NCBI RefSeq assembly: GCF_000182925.2
Contig: NC_026505.1
Span: 3,658,001 to 3,722,000 of the forward strand
Origin: Neurospora crassa OR74A
Lineage: Eukaryota; Ascomycota; Sordariomycetes; Sordariales; Sordariaceae
Length of the DNA stretch: 64,000 nucleotides
Direction: 5' to 3'
Positions 21,288 to 32,519 of this stretch are shown piece by piece. The position numbers and the translations under genes are program-made. The notes under the pieces were generated by a model. It was not told where the DNA came from. It searched no databases and saw nothing but the letters and a program-made list of their open reading frames with translations. Position 1 is the stretch's first letter. Each line of letters starts with the position of its first letter.

Positions 21288-24200
21288 TTAAGCCCAGACC
21301 ATCTTCTTGAGAGAATGCCCCAGTTGCTCCAGCAACCCGGTATTCTTCTTCGCATCAGCTAGAGAGATGATGTCCCCCTTCTCGATCAGTCCGGACTCCT
21401 CATCCTTCTTGGCCTGAAGCTTAGGCTGATTCCTTATTGCAAGTCTCTCAATCTCGGAGGCAATAAGAATGACTTGCTGCATTTCGGAGAGTCTCGTGAT
21501 CGCCCCAGGCTCATCTTCTTTACTCTTGGCCATGGGATCAGCCGCCGAAGTGATGCTGTGCAGCGCCTTGAGAGCAATCTTGCGTGCCTGTGGTTCTTGA
21601 GAACGGGGAGCGAAGAACCCGGCGATGCCCTCAGCAATGCCAGCTATCGGTGCTGCGACAGATGCCGGCTTTTCTTCAGAGGCAGCAGCAGTAGCAGCAG
21701 CAGCAGCAGCTTCCTTCGCCGCTTGAGGTTCCTGTTCTGCGGCATCGATACCAGAGGTAGGCTCACGGCCCATCTTGGATGCATCAGACACCGAGGTAGT
21801 AAGTGACCGCGTGTTGACTCGGGTGATGTCTGTAACACCAGGATTGTACTCGACAATGAGTCCTACGTTACGCATCTCATCGACTTGGGCTGCTGAGATC
21901 GTCGATGTGATGTACGTGCCAAACTTGATCTTCGTAACGTGGGCCAAGTCGACGCGTTCGAACGAGGAGACCTTATCGAGGTTCCAGTCGAACCTGCAAA
22001 GATACAGGGCCTTGTCAGTGAGCAAAAGGACTGCTTCTTCGAATGAAGAAGAGCGGACAGTATCGGGCACATTTGGTGTCAGGAGAGTCCAGCCACCTAT
22101 GAACTCTTCGGACTCATCCGCAATGACGCGCTTGTGCGAAAGTTCGATGGCCTGCTCGCGCAGTTTCTCCATCGATATTGCGGGATCCTTGGTCATCATG
22201 TTGGCCTCGAATTCCGCAAACACTAGGGAGGTCACATTGCCCAGGAGAAAATCGATCGTTGTCTGGAGGAAGAAATCGTTGAACATGCTAGCACAGGGCA
22301 GTCAGTATGCCTCCTTGGTGTCATGACTTCAAAAATCTCTAACGTACCCATTGAACAACCGAGTCACAGATAGCCCTGCATCGGTCAAAGCTCCGCGATA
22401 GTTTCTCTTGCGAGTCCGCGTATAGTCACCCTTCATTGCGCCCGTGGAGGCATACTGCTTCGAGATTGCATCTCCGTTGTCAGCCCAAAGAGTGTTGAAC
22501 CAAGCGTTCTCTTGATCCTTTTGCAGGTTCATGTCGAAGCCCAGCTCCTTGAGCTGCATGTCCAGCATGTATTTGGCTAAAGAGCTTTGGCAAACGTTGG
22601 TGCGGTCAAGACAGTCCATACAGTTGGTTCTGAAAGCTCCGAGCTGTTGGGTTTCGACCTTGTCATTTACCACGACTGTGCTTCCCCATTTCTCAAGTCT
22701 GGGCCCCAAAATGTCCAAGAGAACAGACACGTTTTCAAACTTCATCCCGCGACAGACATGATGGAAGTCAAACCACTCGAAAGCGATTTGTTCATCCTCA
22801 GGCCTTGACTCTTCCTCGTTGAGTCGCTTGATATTTTCCTCGTATCGCTGTCCTATTGGCGCTTCAACACCATGCTTTTCCACGAGGTTGACGCACTGTA
22901 CCAATCCGTACTTCTGCCTGAGCCATTCGAAATGCTTCTTCAGTGCCGCGTAGTTGGTGTCGGGTGAATGCTGCAGTACTGGTGCGGGCTTCAGTGAATA
23001 GGGAGACTGTGAGAAGAACAGAGGGAAGCTTCCCCTAATCTGAACAAACGAGTAGATCTTGGCATTAGGGACGGATGTTTCTTCAGCAGGCGACAGGATT
23101 TGCTCGGATTCCACACAATTGGCAACATTGCCACCCTCGTCAATACCGCGACGGAGGTAACGCAATCCTGCTCTCTTGATTGACCTTCTGGAAATTACCG
23201 TGATGTCAAACTTTTTCTCCGTGGGGTGGGTTTCTTCAGAGTCGACCCCTGCATTGGTGGAAGCTAGACTGGCCGCAGCTTTGTTGTCACAATCCATGTC
23301 CTTGAGCTCGAGTGAGTCCTTAGCAGCATCGTCGACCTGTGGTGGATTACTATCGACAGTGAAGGTACGCTGACCTACAAAACCCTGCATAAGGGGTAGA
23401 GTCAGGGAGTCCACACCAGCGTCGATAAAAGGCTTCATGACGTTCTTGTTCCAGAAGAATGTAGGGTCGACATGGTTAACCAGCGGTATGAGGGGCGTAG
23501 AAGGAGGCGCCGGGTTGGCTGCGCTACGGGTGATATCGTAGTCGTACGAGAAGTAAAAAGTGCGACTCGAGCCAAACAGGATTTGGGTGGTCCGTAACAG
23601 CTTTGGCAAGAGGCTCACTGCAGCCGAATCATCCTCGACGGCGTCACTCGGCAAGGGAAACTTGCGAGGGACACGCTTTGCAGCATCCGAGCCCTTCTTG
23701 GCCTCGGTTTTGCTGGCATTGGCCCTTTCCAGTTGTTCTGCGCTGAGGCCCATATTCCTCTTCTGATCCATAGTCCAACCTGAGCGACTAAACCAGCTTT
23801 TTGCAAAACGACCATAGCTTCCACGACGTGTGATGACATCCTGTGCGATACTGCTCCGCGATATGGCGCTGGGGCCTGTTTCTCCTGACGAATCCTCTCC
23901 CTCTGTGTGATCCAGGACATCGTCGATGGCCTCGTCGTTACTCCCTGAATCCCGCGGGGCGTCATCCTCGCTCGCTGTATCATCGTCCGAGTGAGCTGCC
24001 TCACGGTTACTGAGGGCTAGCGCGGTCTTGGCCACTGCCTCGGCGGCATCGTTCTGCGAAGTACACGGCGTAAGGGCGACTTCGGTTACGACATAGATGG
24101 GTTGGCCGCGAATCTGGGCGACTTGCTGGCGGCCGGTAATAGAGATGAGGTAGCTGTATCGAAAGACGGTAAGGATACCTGTAAAAAGTCAGTCACAACG

Positions 24201-24439
24201 TCGCAAAGAGTCCTCGAGCTACGCAAAGACTGACCAACAATTCCAAAGGCTTCGAAGGAGGAGTCGGGGCTCGATAGTTCAGGTACCGAATCTCTCGAAG
24301 TTTGCGATACCGAGGCAGTGCCGTACTTGATCTTGATCAGAGGTGAATTTCGTTGCTGATCTTTCTTGGAGTGGAGAGGTTGTAGAACGAGGCCGTCAAC
24401 AGCGGCGCATATCAGCACCTTTCGCGCGAGACCCGGCAT
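21288..24439 (-). CDS. Sac domain phosphoinositide phosphatase, INPP5F/Sac2-like
   Basis: Exons 24439-24235, 24178-22348 and 22287-21288 give 1011 residues. The N-terminal half is a Sac domain interrupted by a Ser/Asp/Glu-rich low-complexity insert (about 110-180). The catalytic CX5R motif is present as RTNCMDCLDRTNV near residue 588, preceded by the family's EWFDFHHVCRGMKFENV block. After the Sac domain comes a Sac2-type homology region (about 680-800; ...SHKRVIADESEEFIGGW and LLTDKALYLCRFDWNLDKV), then a disordered Ala/Glu-rich stretch and a C-terminal helix. By family, it removes 4-phosphate from phosphoinositides on endosomal or other membranes. The first donor is GTCAGT and the second GTACGT; both junctions restore the conserved frame. 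The start MPGLARKVLICAAVDGL resembles the conserved Sac N terminus. Confidence 0.9.
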
Positions 24440-25286
24440 TTTGATTCGGTTATGCTTCTACCCATGAAGTTGGTACTCGCCGCGTTTCTAGGTCCTTGTG
24501 TGTTTCTGTCCAAGGTTGAACTCGGATACCCAGACTGCGCACAGCGGAAAAGGGAGCGACGCGCAGGGAATCGATTGTCGAGAAGAAGCGTCGTATTGAA
24601 TGGAATAATATGGAACTTGGATTGTCTTTCAGCCGAAACTTGGGATGAAACTCGAGGTAGGAGGGTCTGGAATATTTCAATAAAGTTTGGAGAAAAGAGG
24701 AACGGGATCACTGTCCCGTCGGTTTGGGTTGGATACAGCCGCCCTGGGTTCGGGCAGTTCCTGGGTCATCCCTCGCTCAGTCATTGAGTCGAAAAGTGAC
24801 TGGTGCCAATGATGTCGGGTCCTGACAGGGCGTGGGGCACACATGCGCGTCGCATGGAATCCGACGTCATTTCCTCTCTTTCCAGCCAGGGGGGTTAGTC
24901 TGAAGGTTGACTCCAGACCCCCACTTTCATGGTTCTGGCCAGCAAGGGACTCTTTGACGTGTCGCGAACGACCAAAAGTTTTACACCCACCCATAACCCA
25001 AACCCTGGAATCTCGAGGTCATGCTGTAAAGTTGACCACCTAGTATTGTATCATAGGTATCACCGGCGCGGTGGCCAAACACCAGACGCAGTCTCACCAC
25101 TGCAGTCCCACATGAACAAGGTCATCGACGTTCAAGCCATATGTGCAGTTTGAACGTTTTCCAATTTTTTTTTGTCCCGCTATAGTCGCCGTGACTGCCT
25201 TCCAGCTAGTACGGGACCCGGGGTATTACCAATCTAACACACAAAATTCTCCTATTCCACTATATTCTTTCCAACTAGTGCTGCGC
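24440..25286. other. Intergenic, Sac2-like promoter and SNU13 3' flank
   Basis: This 0.85 kb lies between two minus-strand genes. Overlapping short frames at 24412-24994 are read on both strands and look like noise. I support nothing here. Confidence 0.6.
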
Positions 25287-25806
25287 TTACATAGCGAGAC
25301 GCTCAACCTTGTCACGGAGGGCGCGGATCTTGGAGTTAAGATCAGAAGCCTCGTTGGAGGTGAGAGAGACGGCAATGACCGAGCGGGAGACACCGCAGGC
25401 ACGGCCAAGAGCGGTCTTGGAAGGAACGTAGACGTAAGGGACGTTCTTGTCCTCGCAGACTGAAAATCCGTTAGTCCGAGTTTTTATCTAGTCGGTGGGC
25501 TTTCCCTAGGTTGGGTATAAACGTACGCAGAGGAATATGAAGAACGATGCTCAGAGGCTGAGTATCAGCAGCGAGGATGACCAACTCGCTGGTACCGCGA
25601 GAGACCCTATCGTAGATGTTAGTTGCATGTCGATGGACAGAAAGCCATAGGCGAAGTTGGAAGTGCACATACGACTTGGTGGCCTCGTTGGCACCCTTCT
25701 TGAGCTGTCTGTAGTGGCTGGCCTGCTGGACGCAGTCGAGGAGCTCCTGGACGAGAGCACCGTCCTCGGCCTTGGGCCAGGCAGCAGATTCGTTTTGACC
25801 AGACAT
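25287..25806 (-). CDS. SNU13: SNU13 (15.5K), L7Ae-family kink-turn RNA-binding protein
   Basis: Exons 25806-25673, 25606-25527 and 25459-25287 give 128 residues, the normal length. The protein binds the kink-turn of U4 snRNA in the U4/U6.U5 tri-snRNP and of box C/D snoRNAs, so it serves both splicing and rRNA modification. The RNA-contact block [16 protein letters not shown] is intact across the first intron, followed by [35 protein letters not shown] and the [10 protein letters not shown] signature. Both introns have strong donors (GTATGT, GTACGT). It is distinguished from NHP2 and eL8 by length and by the [16 protein letters not shown] sequence. It is divergent from VMA3 over a 733 bp shared promoter. 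Confidence 0.96.
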
Positions 25807-26539
25807 TTTGATAGGAGTGTTTGTTGTTTGGATGATTGATTGGAAATTAGACACCAGGGTTCACTGCGTTGTGCTCGCCCTGGGGAGTTCAACTGCTCGG
25901 AGATGGGCGAAAAAGTGGTTGAAGGTGGACCGTTTTCGCTGGAGGAAAAAAAAAACGGCGATAACGAATTGACTGCGCGCGGCTGCTTGACCCCAGCAGC
26001 CGACTCAGTTTCAGACTGGAAAATTTCGTCACCAGCCACAACCAGGTCAGCCACAATTGCTGACAGCCACTGTCTGCCGTGGTCACCCGAAGCTGCTGTC
26101 GCTCACTGCAGTTGCATTGACATTCAGCACTGCACTCGGGGCCTGCACTCCCTCACTGCACCTGCTGCCCGGGCGGGCTGCAGTGACCTCTGCGGCCTTG
26201 GGTTGGTCCGCTTCCGGATTACGTAACTGCAGCCGCCTTCGCAAGCGCTACCTGATTGGCGGCAGGAATATGATGCTCGCCCCAGCGCCCCAGCAGTGCC
26301 AGTCAAGCACCAACCTGGAAACACCTCGTTCCCAGCCTGCCAGCCAGCAACACAGTTGACACCACTCGATCCGTCACCAACTCAACCCCATCGAACCGTA
26401 ACCCCATCACTGTCGCGAGTCCCGACTCTTCCCAACAACACGCATCATCCCACACCACCACTGCACGTTCCGCACGGCAATCTCCAATTCATTCCATATC
26501 CAACTTATTGATACAGCTTCGCGCGACCACACATCCACA
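25807..26539. promoter_or_regulatory. Bidirectional promoter region SNU13 / VMA3 with CACTGCA cluster
   Basis: The 733 bp spacer contains CACTGCA at 26104-26110, 26128-26134 and 26154-26160, and the reverse form TGCAGTG at 26179-26185, four copies in 82 bp, within a GC-rich block. The end toward VMA3 is a C/A-rich leader without ATG frames of note. Both genes encode abundantly made proteins, so a shared activator site is plausible; this is inference. Confidence 0.5.
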
Positions 26540-27517
26540 ATGTCCGATCTCTGGTAGGTCATCTGCACCCACCCCGGTCCGTGTATGATGGAGGAGGAGG
26601 AGGAGGAGGAAGAGGAGTCGGAGGCCCGCGACGAGCTCGCCCAAGCTCCAATCCACACCTAGGCTGCGTGCCGTTTGGGCATCACCAAACACAATATATA
26701 CATCGGCTTCAATAATATAGCCTACAGCTAGTTACCTATACAAGACAAATGAGCTAACAATGTTTTGTCATATAGCCCTGTTTACGCGGTTAGTACCCTC
26801 CCCGCTCTGTTCACAAACCTTGGCGGCAGCGTCAACGTCCTCTGAATATCCGCCACCGAATCGCCAATGCAGGCTGGCCCAGACAACGTCCGTATATAGC
26901 TAACATGATGTGCTTGGATAGCCCTTCTTCGGTGCCATGGGCTGCACAGCAGCCATCGTCTTCACCTGCCTTGGTGCCTCGTACGGTACTGCCAAGTCTG
27001 GTGTTGGTATCGCTGCCATGGGTGTCCTCCGCCCTGACCTCATCGTCAAGAGTATGTCGAATTTCCCAAGAGTCAAGCTGAGTTCTGGCGTGGTATCGTA
27101 CATCAATATGCTGACTTGGCTTCTCCCTCAGACATTGTTCCCGTCATTATGGCTGGTATCATCGGTATCTACGGTCTCGTCGTCTCCGTATTGATTTCCG
27201 ATGCTCTCACACAGGACCACTACGCTCTCTACACTGGCTTCATCCAACTCGGTGCTGGTCTCGCCGTCGGTCTTGCTGGTCTTGCTGCTGGTTTCGCGAT
27301 TGGTATTGTCGGTGATGCTGGTGTCCGTGGAACTGCTCAACAACCCAGACTCTTCGTCGGCATGATTCTTATTCTCATTTTCGCCGAAGTCTTGGGTAAG
27401 TCCTCTGTGATATTGGCCTCCCATCCCCATTGACGACTAACCCGTTGTCTAGGTCTTTACGGTTTGATCGTTGCTCTCTTGATGAACTCCAAGGCTACGC
27501 TCAACACCTCATGCTAG
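26540..27517 (+). CDS. VMA3: V-ATPase proteolipid subunit c
   Basis: Subunit c forms the proton-carrying ring of the vacuolar ATPase V0 sector. Five exons (26540-26553, 26776-26788, 26922-27051, 27132-27395, 27453-27517) give 161 residues. Four membrane helices are visible, with the essential Glu at about residue 138 in the fourth helix ([11 protein letters not shown]). The mature start reads [20 protein letters not shown] once the 14-nt first exon and 13-nt second exon are joined. All introns obey GT-AG, and each junction restores the family sequence; from memory the product is almost the same as the Neurospora protein. VMA11 is less likely because of the N-terminal CPVYAPFFG and C-terminal LNTSC. 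The first intron (222 nt) holds a GGA repeat. Confidence 0.97.
26589..26613. repeat. GGA trinucleotide tract in VMA3 intron 1
   Basis: About eight GGA units lie inside the first intron of VMA3. They are non-coding in the spliced transcript. Confidence 0.75.
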
Positions 27518-27806
27518 ATGCCTGAATACGCAAAGAACTCGGTCTAGGTCTCCCCACCGGTATGGGTGTGACAAGCACGTGCACACGAACTACATAGAGC
27601 CCCATACCTGGAACCTGAACAACGAATGATTAAAGAACACGAACGGATTCTCATATCCTCACCGCACACACCCTTCAGCTCTTCCCATTTGTCGCTCAGC
27701 CGGCTAATCACGCAAAACAAGGGCTTTCTTCTTGTTTTGGTGGGTGACATGGTGGGCGGCACTTCAGGGCTGGAAGCTGAAGTCGGGAGGAAAACACAAC
27801 GACAAC

Positions 27807-27828
27807 AGAGAGAGAGAGAGAGAGAGAG
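27807..27828. repeat. (AG)11 microsatellite
   Basis: An uninterrupted AG dinucleotide run lies about 290 bp after the VMA3 stop codon. Confidence 0.9.
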
Positions 27829-28651
27829 GGGGGAAGACTATGAAAACACAGGAGAGCTGGCGCATATCTTTCGGAAGGGGAAAGGCGTCACTCGCGGAGT
27901 TTCTCAACGGGCATTGCGTTTATTATGGAAAGCATGTCACATGTGTACAATTGTCACAATTACGGTGTGGTCAAACGCAAAGCATTACATCTCACTTTTA
28001 TACGGCTGGTTGTTTTTTGTTTTTGTTTTTTTGCTTTCCTGTAAAGAGTTTGGTTTTCGACTCTGATCACTATAGACAGGGACGAAGGGAGATAAGGAGG
28101 CACGCATGAAGGAAGGATGAAGGGCGGGATGAACGGTAAAAGACTTTGTTGTAGGTTGAGTTGTGTTACAATGCTCTATTTCCTATGAATTTGAGAGGAA
28201 AGAAGTTGTGCTTGCTTGGTTGTGCGTTATCTTTCTGTCTCGTTCGTGTCCTTGTAATTCCACCTGATAGACTGGCATAGGTAGACTAGGAAGTCGCATC
28301 AACACACCACTAGAGTTCAATGCCGAGTATGGGATATGATGTGTTTGCACATCTTGATTCTTATTACGATTAGGTAGATAGTAGGTAGGTTAAGGTAAGA
28401 GGAATGCTTTGCCATCGCTTGCTCGCTCGCCGACGATGCATCGCAATTGCAACCGTACTCCCCCCATGCGTAGTCCTTTTCCTTTTGCCTCTCATCTCAT
28501 CACGCTATTAATACTATGGTACATCGTAGGTAGGTGAAACCGTCTCTTTCTTCTTTCTTCATTTTCCTCTGCGTTAGCTGTTCATCTTCAACATCTTTTT
28601 CTCTTTTGATTATGAGAGGGTATTTTGATCATTTCGTGTAAGTCTCGTTCC

Positions 28652-28677
28652 TCTTCTTCTTCTTCTTCTTCTTCTTC
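28652..28677. repeat. (CTT)n microsatellite
   Basis: A pure CTT/TTC run of eight to nine units lies about 130 bp from the ERG4 stop codon, in its 3' flank. Confidence 0.9.
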
Positions 28678-28803
28678 CTCTATCTAAGCGTCCCCAAGGA
28701 GTGCTTTCCAAAGGTCTATGAACTCCGCGGCTCCGCTAGGCGAGAGCCTATTACACACTGATATATGTATGGGAGAGCCAAGGGTGATATGGTAAGTCGG
28801 TTT

Positions 28804-30607
28804 TCAAATGACGTACTAGAGAAAATCAAAGTCAGTCATACTGTTTTCATCCCCAACAAGAGTGACGGAAGGGAAAAAAAAAGAAAAAAAAAAGAGAAAA
28901 AAAAGAAAAAAAAAAAAAACTTACCGGAATGAAAAGATAAGGCACCCTCCTCTCATACTCCTTCCAAGCATCACCATACTTCTCGCGGCAGCGAGTAATG
29001 TCACGCCACGCGCGATGAGCAATCATGCAGCAGAAGAAGACGGGGTAGAACCAAGGGAAGGGGCTGCTGAAGCCGGTAATCAAGCCCCAGCAGATAGCAA
29101 AGTAGGCGTCGCAGGTATAATGCACCTTGCGGGCGAGGCCGTACCAACCGTCGACCAAGATGCTGTCGCCCGTCTCGGTCTCAATCTTCTGCGGGTTCTT
29201 GACCGTCTGCCAGGGCAGCTGGGGGAAGGTCTTGCGGTAGAGCAGCTTGCCGCGCTCCTGGGCGCGGAACCGGTTCTTCTGGCTGTTGCACGTATCCCAA
29301 ACCCAGTAGACGAACAGATAAGAGACGTAGAGGCCGACGAGTGCAAAACGGTTCCACCGGTACTCGTCCGGGTGGTGGCTGGCCAGGAAGATGGTGCAGT
29401 GGCAGTACGAAAGCGGGACGCCAGCCAGGTTCCAGAAGATCAACATAAAACCCCACTTCTCGTAGTACATATCCCAGGTCGTCACGATGAGCTCCTCACC
29501 CTTGGAGCAAGCGTTGGCGTACAGGTAGTGCGCCATCACCAGGAAACCGACTTCGCCCGAGACGTAGCCGTACCGGTCCCACTGGCGGGCAGCGGCGCCC
29601 AGAGAAAGCAGGAGCAAGATGTACCACGGCAGGCGCACTTCGAAGAACATCTTGAAGTCGAGAACGCCAAACATGCGCGGGTTCAGCTCGGCGCCCATGA
29701 AGAAGTCGTAGACGTGGTGGCCCGTCATGCGGTGCGTGGCGCCGCGGACAAAGGCCGAGACGTAGGCGACGATGCTGACGAGGAAGCCCGAGATGATGGC
29801 GACCGAGAGCAGCGGGCCGAACTCGTCGATGATCTGGTACAGGGGGAAGATGCCGGTGAAGTGTAGGACGCCCGCGATGGCGAAGGTGACGTAGAAGGAG
29901 ACGTAGGCCGAGCAGTGGTACTTGAGCATCTTGCCGCCCTCGTGGGGGAGAGGCTTGCCGTAGGCGGTGACGCCGGGCATGAGGCAGTAGAAGGCGCCCT
30001 CGAAGATGAGAAAGGTCCAGTACCACAGCCACGCTTTGGCGTGAGGGAAAGCCTTGGTGTAGACAAGGTCGCAAAGGTGGGCGGCAAAGTCGGCCCAGCT
30101 CTGGCCGGGCTCGCGGCTGGGGATGCCGCCGTTGTATTGGGTCGCGCCAATCCACATGTACCACATGAGGATGGGAAAGAAGATCATCATGGCGCCGGTG
30201 CCCAACGAACCGCCAAATTCGAAGTGGCCGGAGGTGTCGATCTTGGGGTCCATGCCGGGCCTCCATCCGTCGATAAGCTTCTCTGCCCCGGGCTTGCCGT
30301 TGGCATCGAGACTGCTGCGGCTGCTGCTGCTCGAGTTTCCGCTCAGCAGAGGGGCGTTCTCGACATCGGGCTCATCCGAGGATGTGTAGGGCGGCGTGGG
30401 CTGCATCGTGTTTTCTTCTTCGTCGATGTGCTCGAAGAACTTGCCGGTAGTCTTCAAATTGCGCTTCCGGAGGGTATCGTTCTTTGCCTTGGCCGATGTT
30501 TGTTTCGACACGGTCTCGGTGGCCGAGGCGCTCGATTCACCGTCGGAGGACTCTGGGATTTGGGACTTGCTGCGACGGGTGTTGCGGCGTACAGGGGTCT
30601 CCACCAT
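28804..30607 (-). CDS. ERG4: ERG4, C-24(28) sterol reductase (last ergosterol step)
   Basis: The enzyme reduces ergosta-5,7,22,24(28)-tetraenol to ergosterol in the ER with NADPH. Exons 30607-28925 and 28815-28804 give 564 residues. Residues 1-130 are a disordered basic and Ser-rich cytosolic head. About eight to nine membrane segments follow, with typical blocks [53 protein letters not shown] and C-terminal [18 protein letters not shown]. The last exon is only 12 nt and adds Tyr-Val-Ile-stop, giving the YLFIPYVI end typical of the family; unspliced, the frame runs into a Phe-rich tail. The 109-nt last intron (GTAAGT; CTCTAG) holds a long T tract on the coding strand. An upstream in-frame extension to 30856 is unlikely because its sequence is not ERG4-like and [14 protein letters not shown] is a typical start. 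Confidence 0.93.
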
Positions 30608-32519
30608 GCCCTGGAAGAGTTCCTTCTTGCTGTCATGGAATGTCAGCAATCCGCACTTGACTCGGGAGGCGGCCTCGCATGGCCCCGGTAGCAGGGAAAG
30701 TGGTGTTGTTGAGAAAGTGACATGGTGGTGGCCCAAGTCTAGTCTGTGGGAAGATGCAGGAAAGTGTGTTCCGGAGGCTGCACTACCCGCCACCGGCCTT
30801 CTCCTTGGAGCAGCAACATCTCCAACCTTTTCTGCGTTTCTCCAAGATCCTTTCACGCAGTGTCAAATGCGCCCCTGAGGCACTGGAGCGCGCCTTTGAC
30901 CTCCCTGCGCCATCTTCCGAGCACAGACGCAGTCGCGTCTCTAGGCGCATATGCCACGAAAAAGTTGGGATGAACTCCCACGCGAAGATGATGGATCTTC
31001 ACTACATCTTGCGCAACGTGGTTTTTGATTGGATTGAAGCCGGGGGGGAAGCACACCAAGGGGGGTTTGTGTTACACATACCGTGGAGTTTGCCGTAGCG
31101 AGTACCTTGACGACGACATTGTGAAAAAGAGAAAAAGGGAGATTTCTGGCGCACCACCCAACGACGATGGTGCGTTGTCCTTGTATGAAAATGATGGGAC
31201 TGGACAAGTAAGACCGGCGCCTAAAGTCACGGGCGGTGAGAAGCAAGTCCAACAAAAAGAACAGCAACCTGGATTGCCCGATCACGAAACGCTATTGGGG
31301 ATCAAACATAGGGACGGGGGGACAAGATGGAAAAGACAGGCTAAGAGCTGTATAAGATCCAACGCGCGCATCCCAACCTTGGCGCGAACCCCGGTACAGG
31401 CGATCGGACGTATGAGAGAAAAGTAATCTTACTGGATGTCCAAGCAAAGTTGGTAAAAGCTGTGGAAAGTCCAAGCTGGGAGGGTGTATCACTGTCACCA
31501 ACAATCTCCCTCGGAGTGTGATGAACGAAAGTGTGTGTGAGAGAGAGATGGTGATGTGAGCAGAAGCACAACGAAAAAGACCACCCAGGAACAAGAAAGC
31601 CGGAGAGTTCGTAAAGATGGGACCTGAAGAACCCCTGTTGCCCTGGCATCCACTTCCGAGACCCGACGAACTGATGTTAGCTTCTCGATCCAGGGGCACA
31701 GAGGCACGGCACCACACAGCACACACAGAGTGCGTGATCTGGGGAGGATGGGCGGGACCGGGATTGCTGACGGCAGCTCACATCGGGCCTACGGAGCTAC
31801 CACGATTGCAAGGGGCACTGAAGTCATCCTGAAGTCAGGTCCATTTGTTGACAAAACATCAAAATATTGTGTTCTTTGGAATTGAACGCAACATTCCACA
31901 GTCAGTGAGCTCAGAGCTGTCGTCGCCCTGGGGTCTCCATATCCTGTGGATTCAGCCTAGCGTATCAGGTTCCGGGTTAATTGCCCACAGTCGCTCGATT
32001 CCTCAGTCGATTCTTTGCGAGAACGAGCATGGACTTCCCTTCTGCTTCCCTGACAACGGGAGCCACGTAGTGCGAACATACACATACATTTTCGGAACCC
32101 GAGGGCAATGCTAGATCACGACTGTGGGATCGGTGTATTGCCGGCTTAACCAAGCTTTCATGGCTCAAGTGCGCATCTTTCGGCATTTTCAAAGTGGCTC
32201 ACTTGTTCCGAGCCATTCATCAGATTCCTTTCGGCAAGTGGATTATGCATACCCCTATTTGGTCGGCCAAATCCCGATTTCCTTGATCGACCATGACCTT
32301 CAAGGTGTCGGTGTTCCGGACTTGAGATGAATGAACACATATTCCCATGGACTCTGTCTGACGGTAGCCGGCATCCTCAGCGCGTAAAGAGTAGAGATTG
32401 CCTATAGTTAGCGCCCTCCGAACTATCGTTACTAGCCTCGAGTGACGCTCGGACATAAACCCGTTTCCTATCACAACAAAACAGCCCCAGTACCAGCCCA
32501 ACTTGAAGTTTGACTTGAC
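30608..32519. other. Intergenic, ERG4 promoter and 3' flank of membrane-protein gene
   Basis: This 1.9 kb lies between two minus-strand genes. The first 250 bp upstream of ERG4 is open in the ERG4 frame but is probably leader. Frames at 30940-31830 on both strands overlap without family resemblance. I see no gene or RNA. Confidence 0.55.

Larger units (their letters stand above)
27518..28803. other. Convergent intergenic region VMA3 / ERG4
   Basis: This 1.29 kb lies between two 3' ends. It carries an AG dinucleotide run (27807-27828) and a CTT run (28652-28677). The frames at 27626-28109 are low complexity or read through the AG run. I support no gene. Confidence 0.6.

Noticed and set aside
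28862-30691. Two plus-strand frames (334 and 258 codons)
   Set aside because: They are antisense shadows of ERG4; the first begins inside the poly-A/G stretch of the ERG4 intron.
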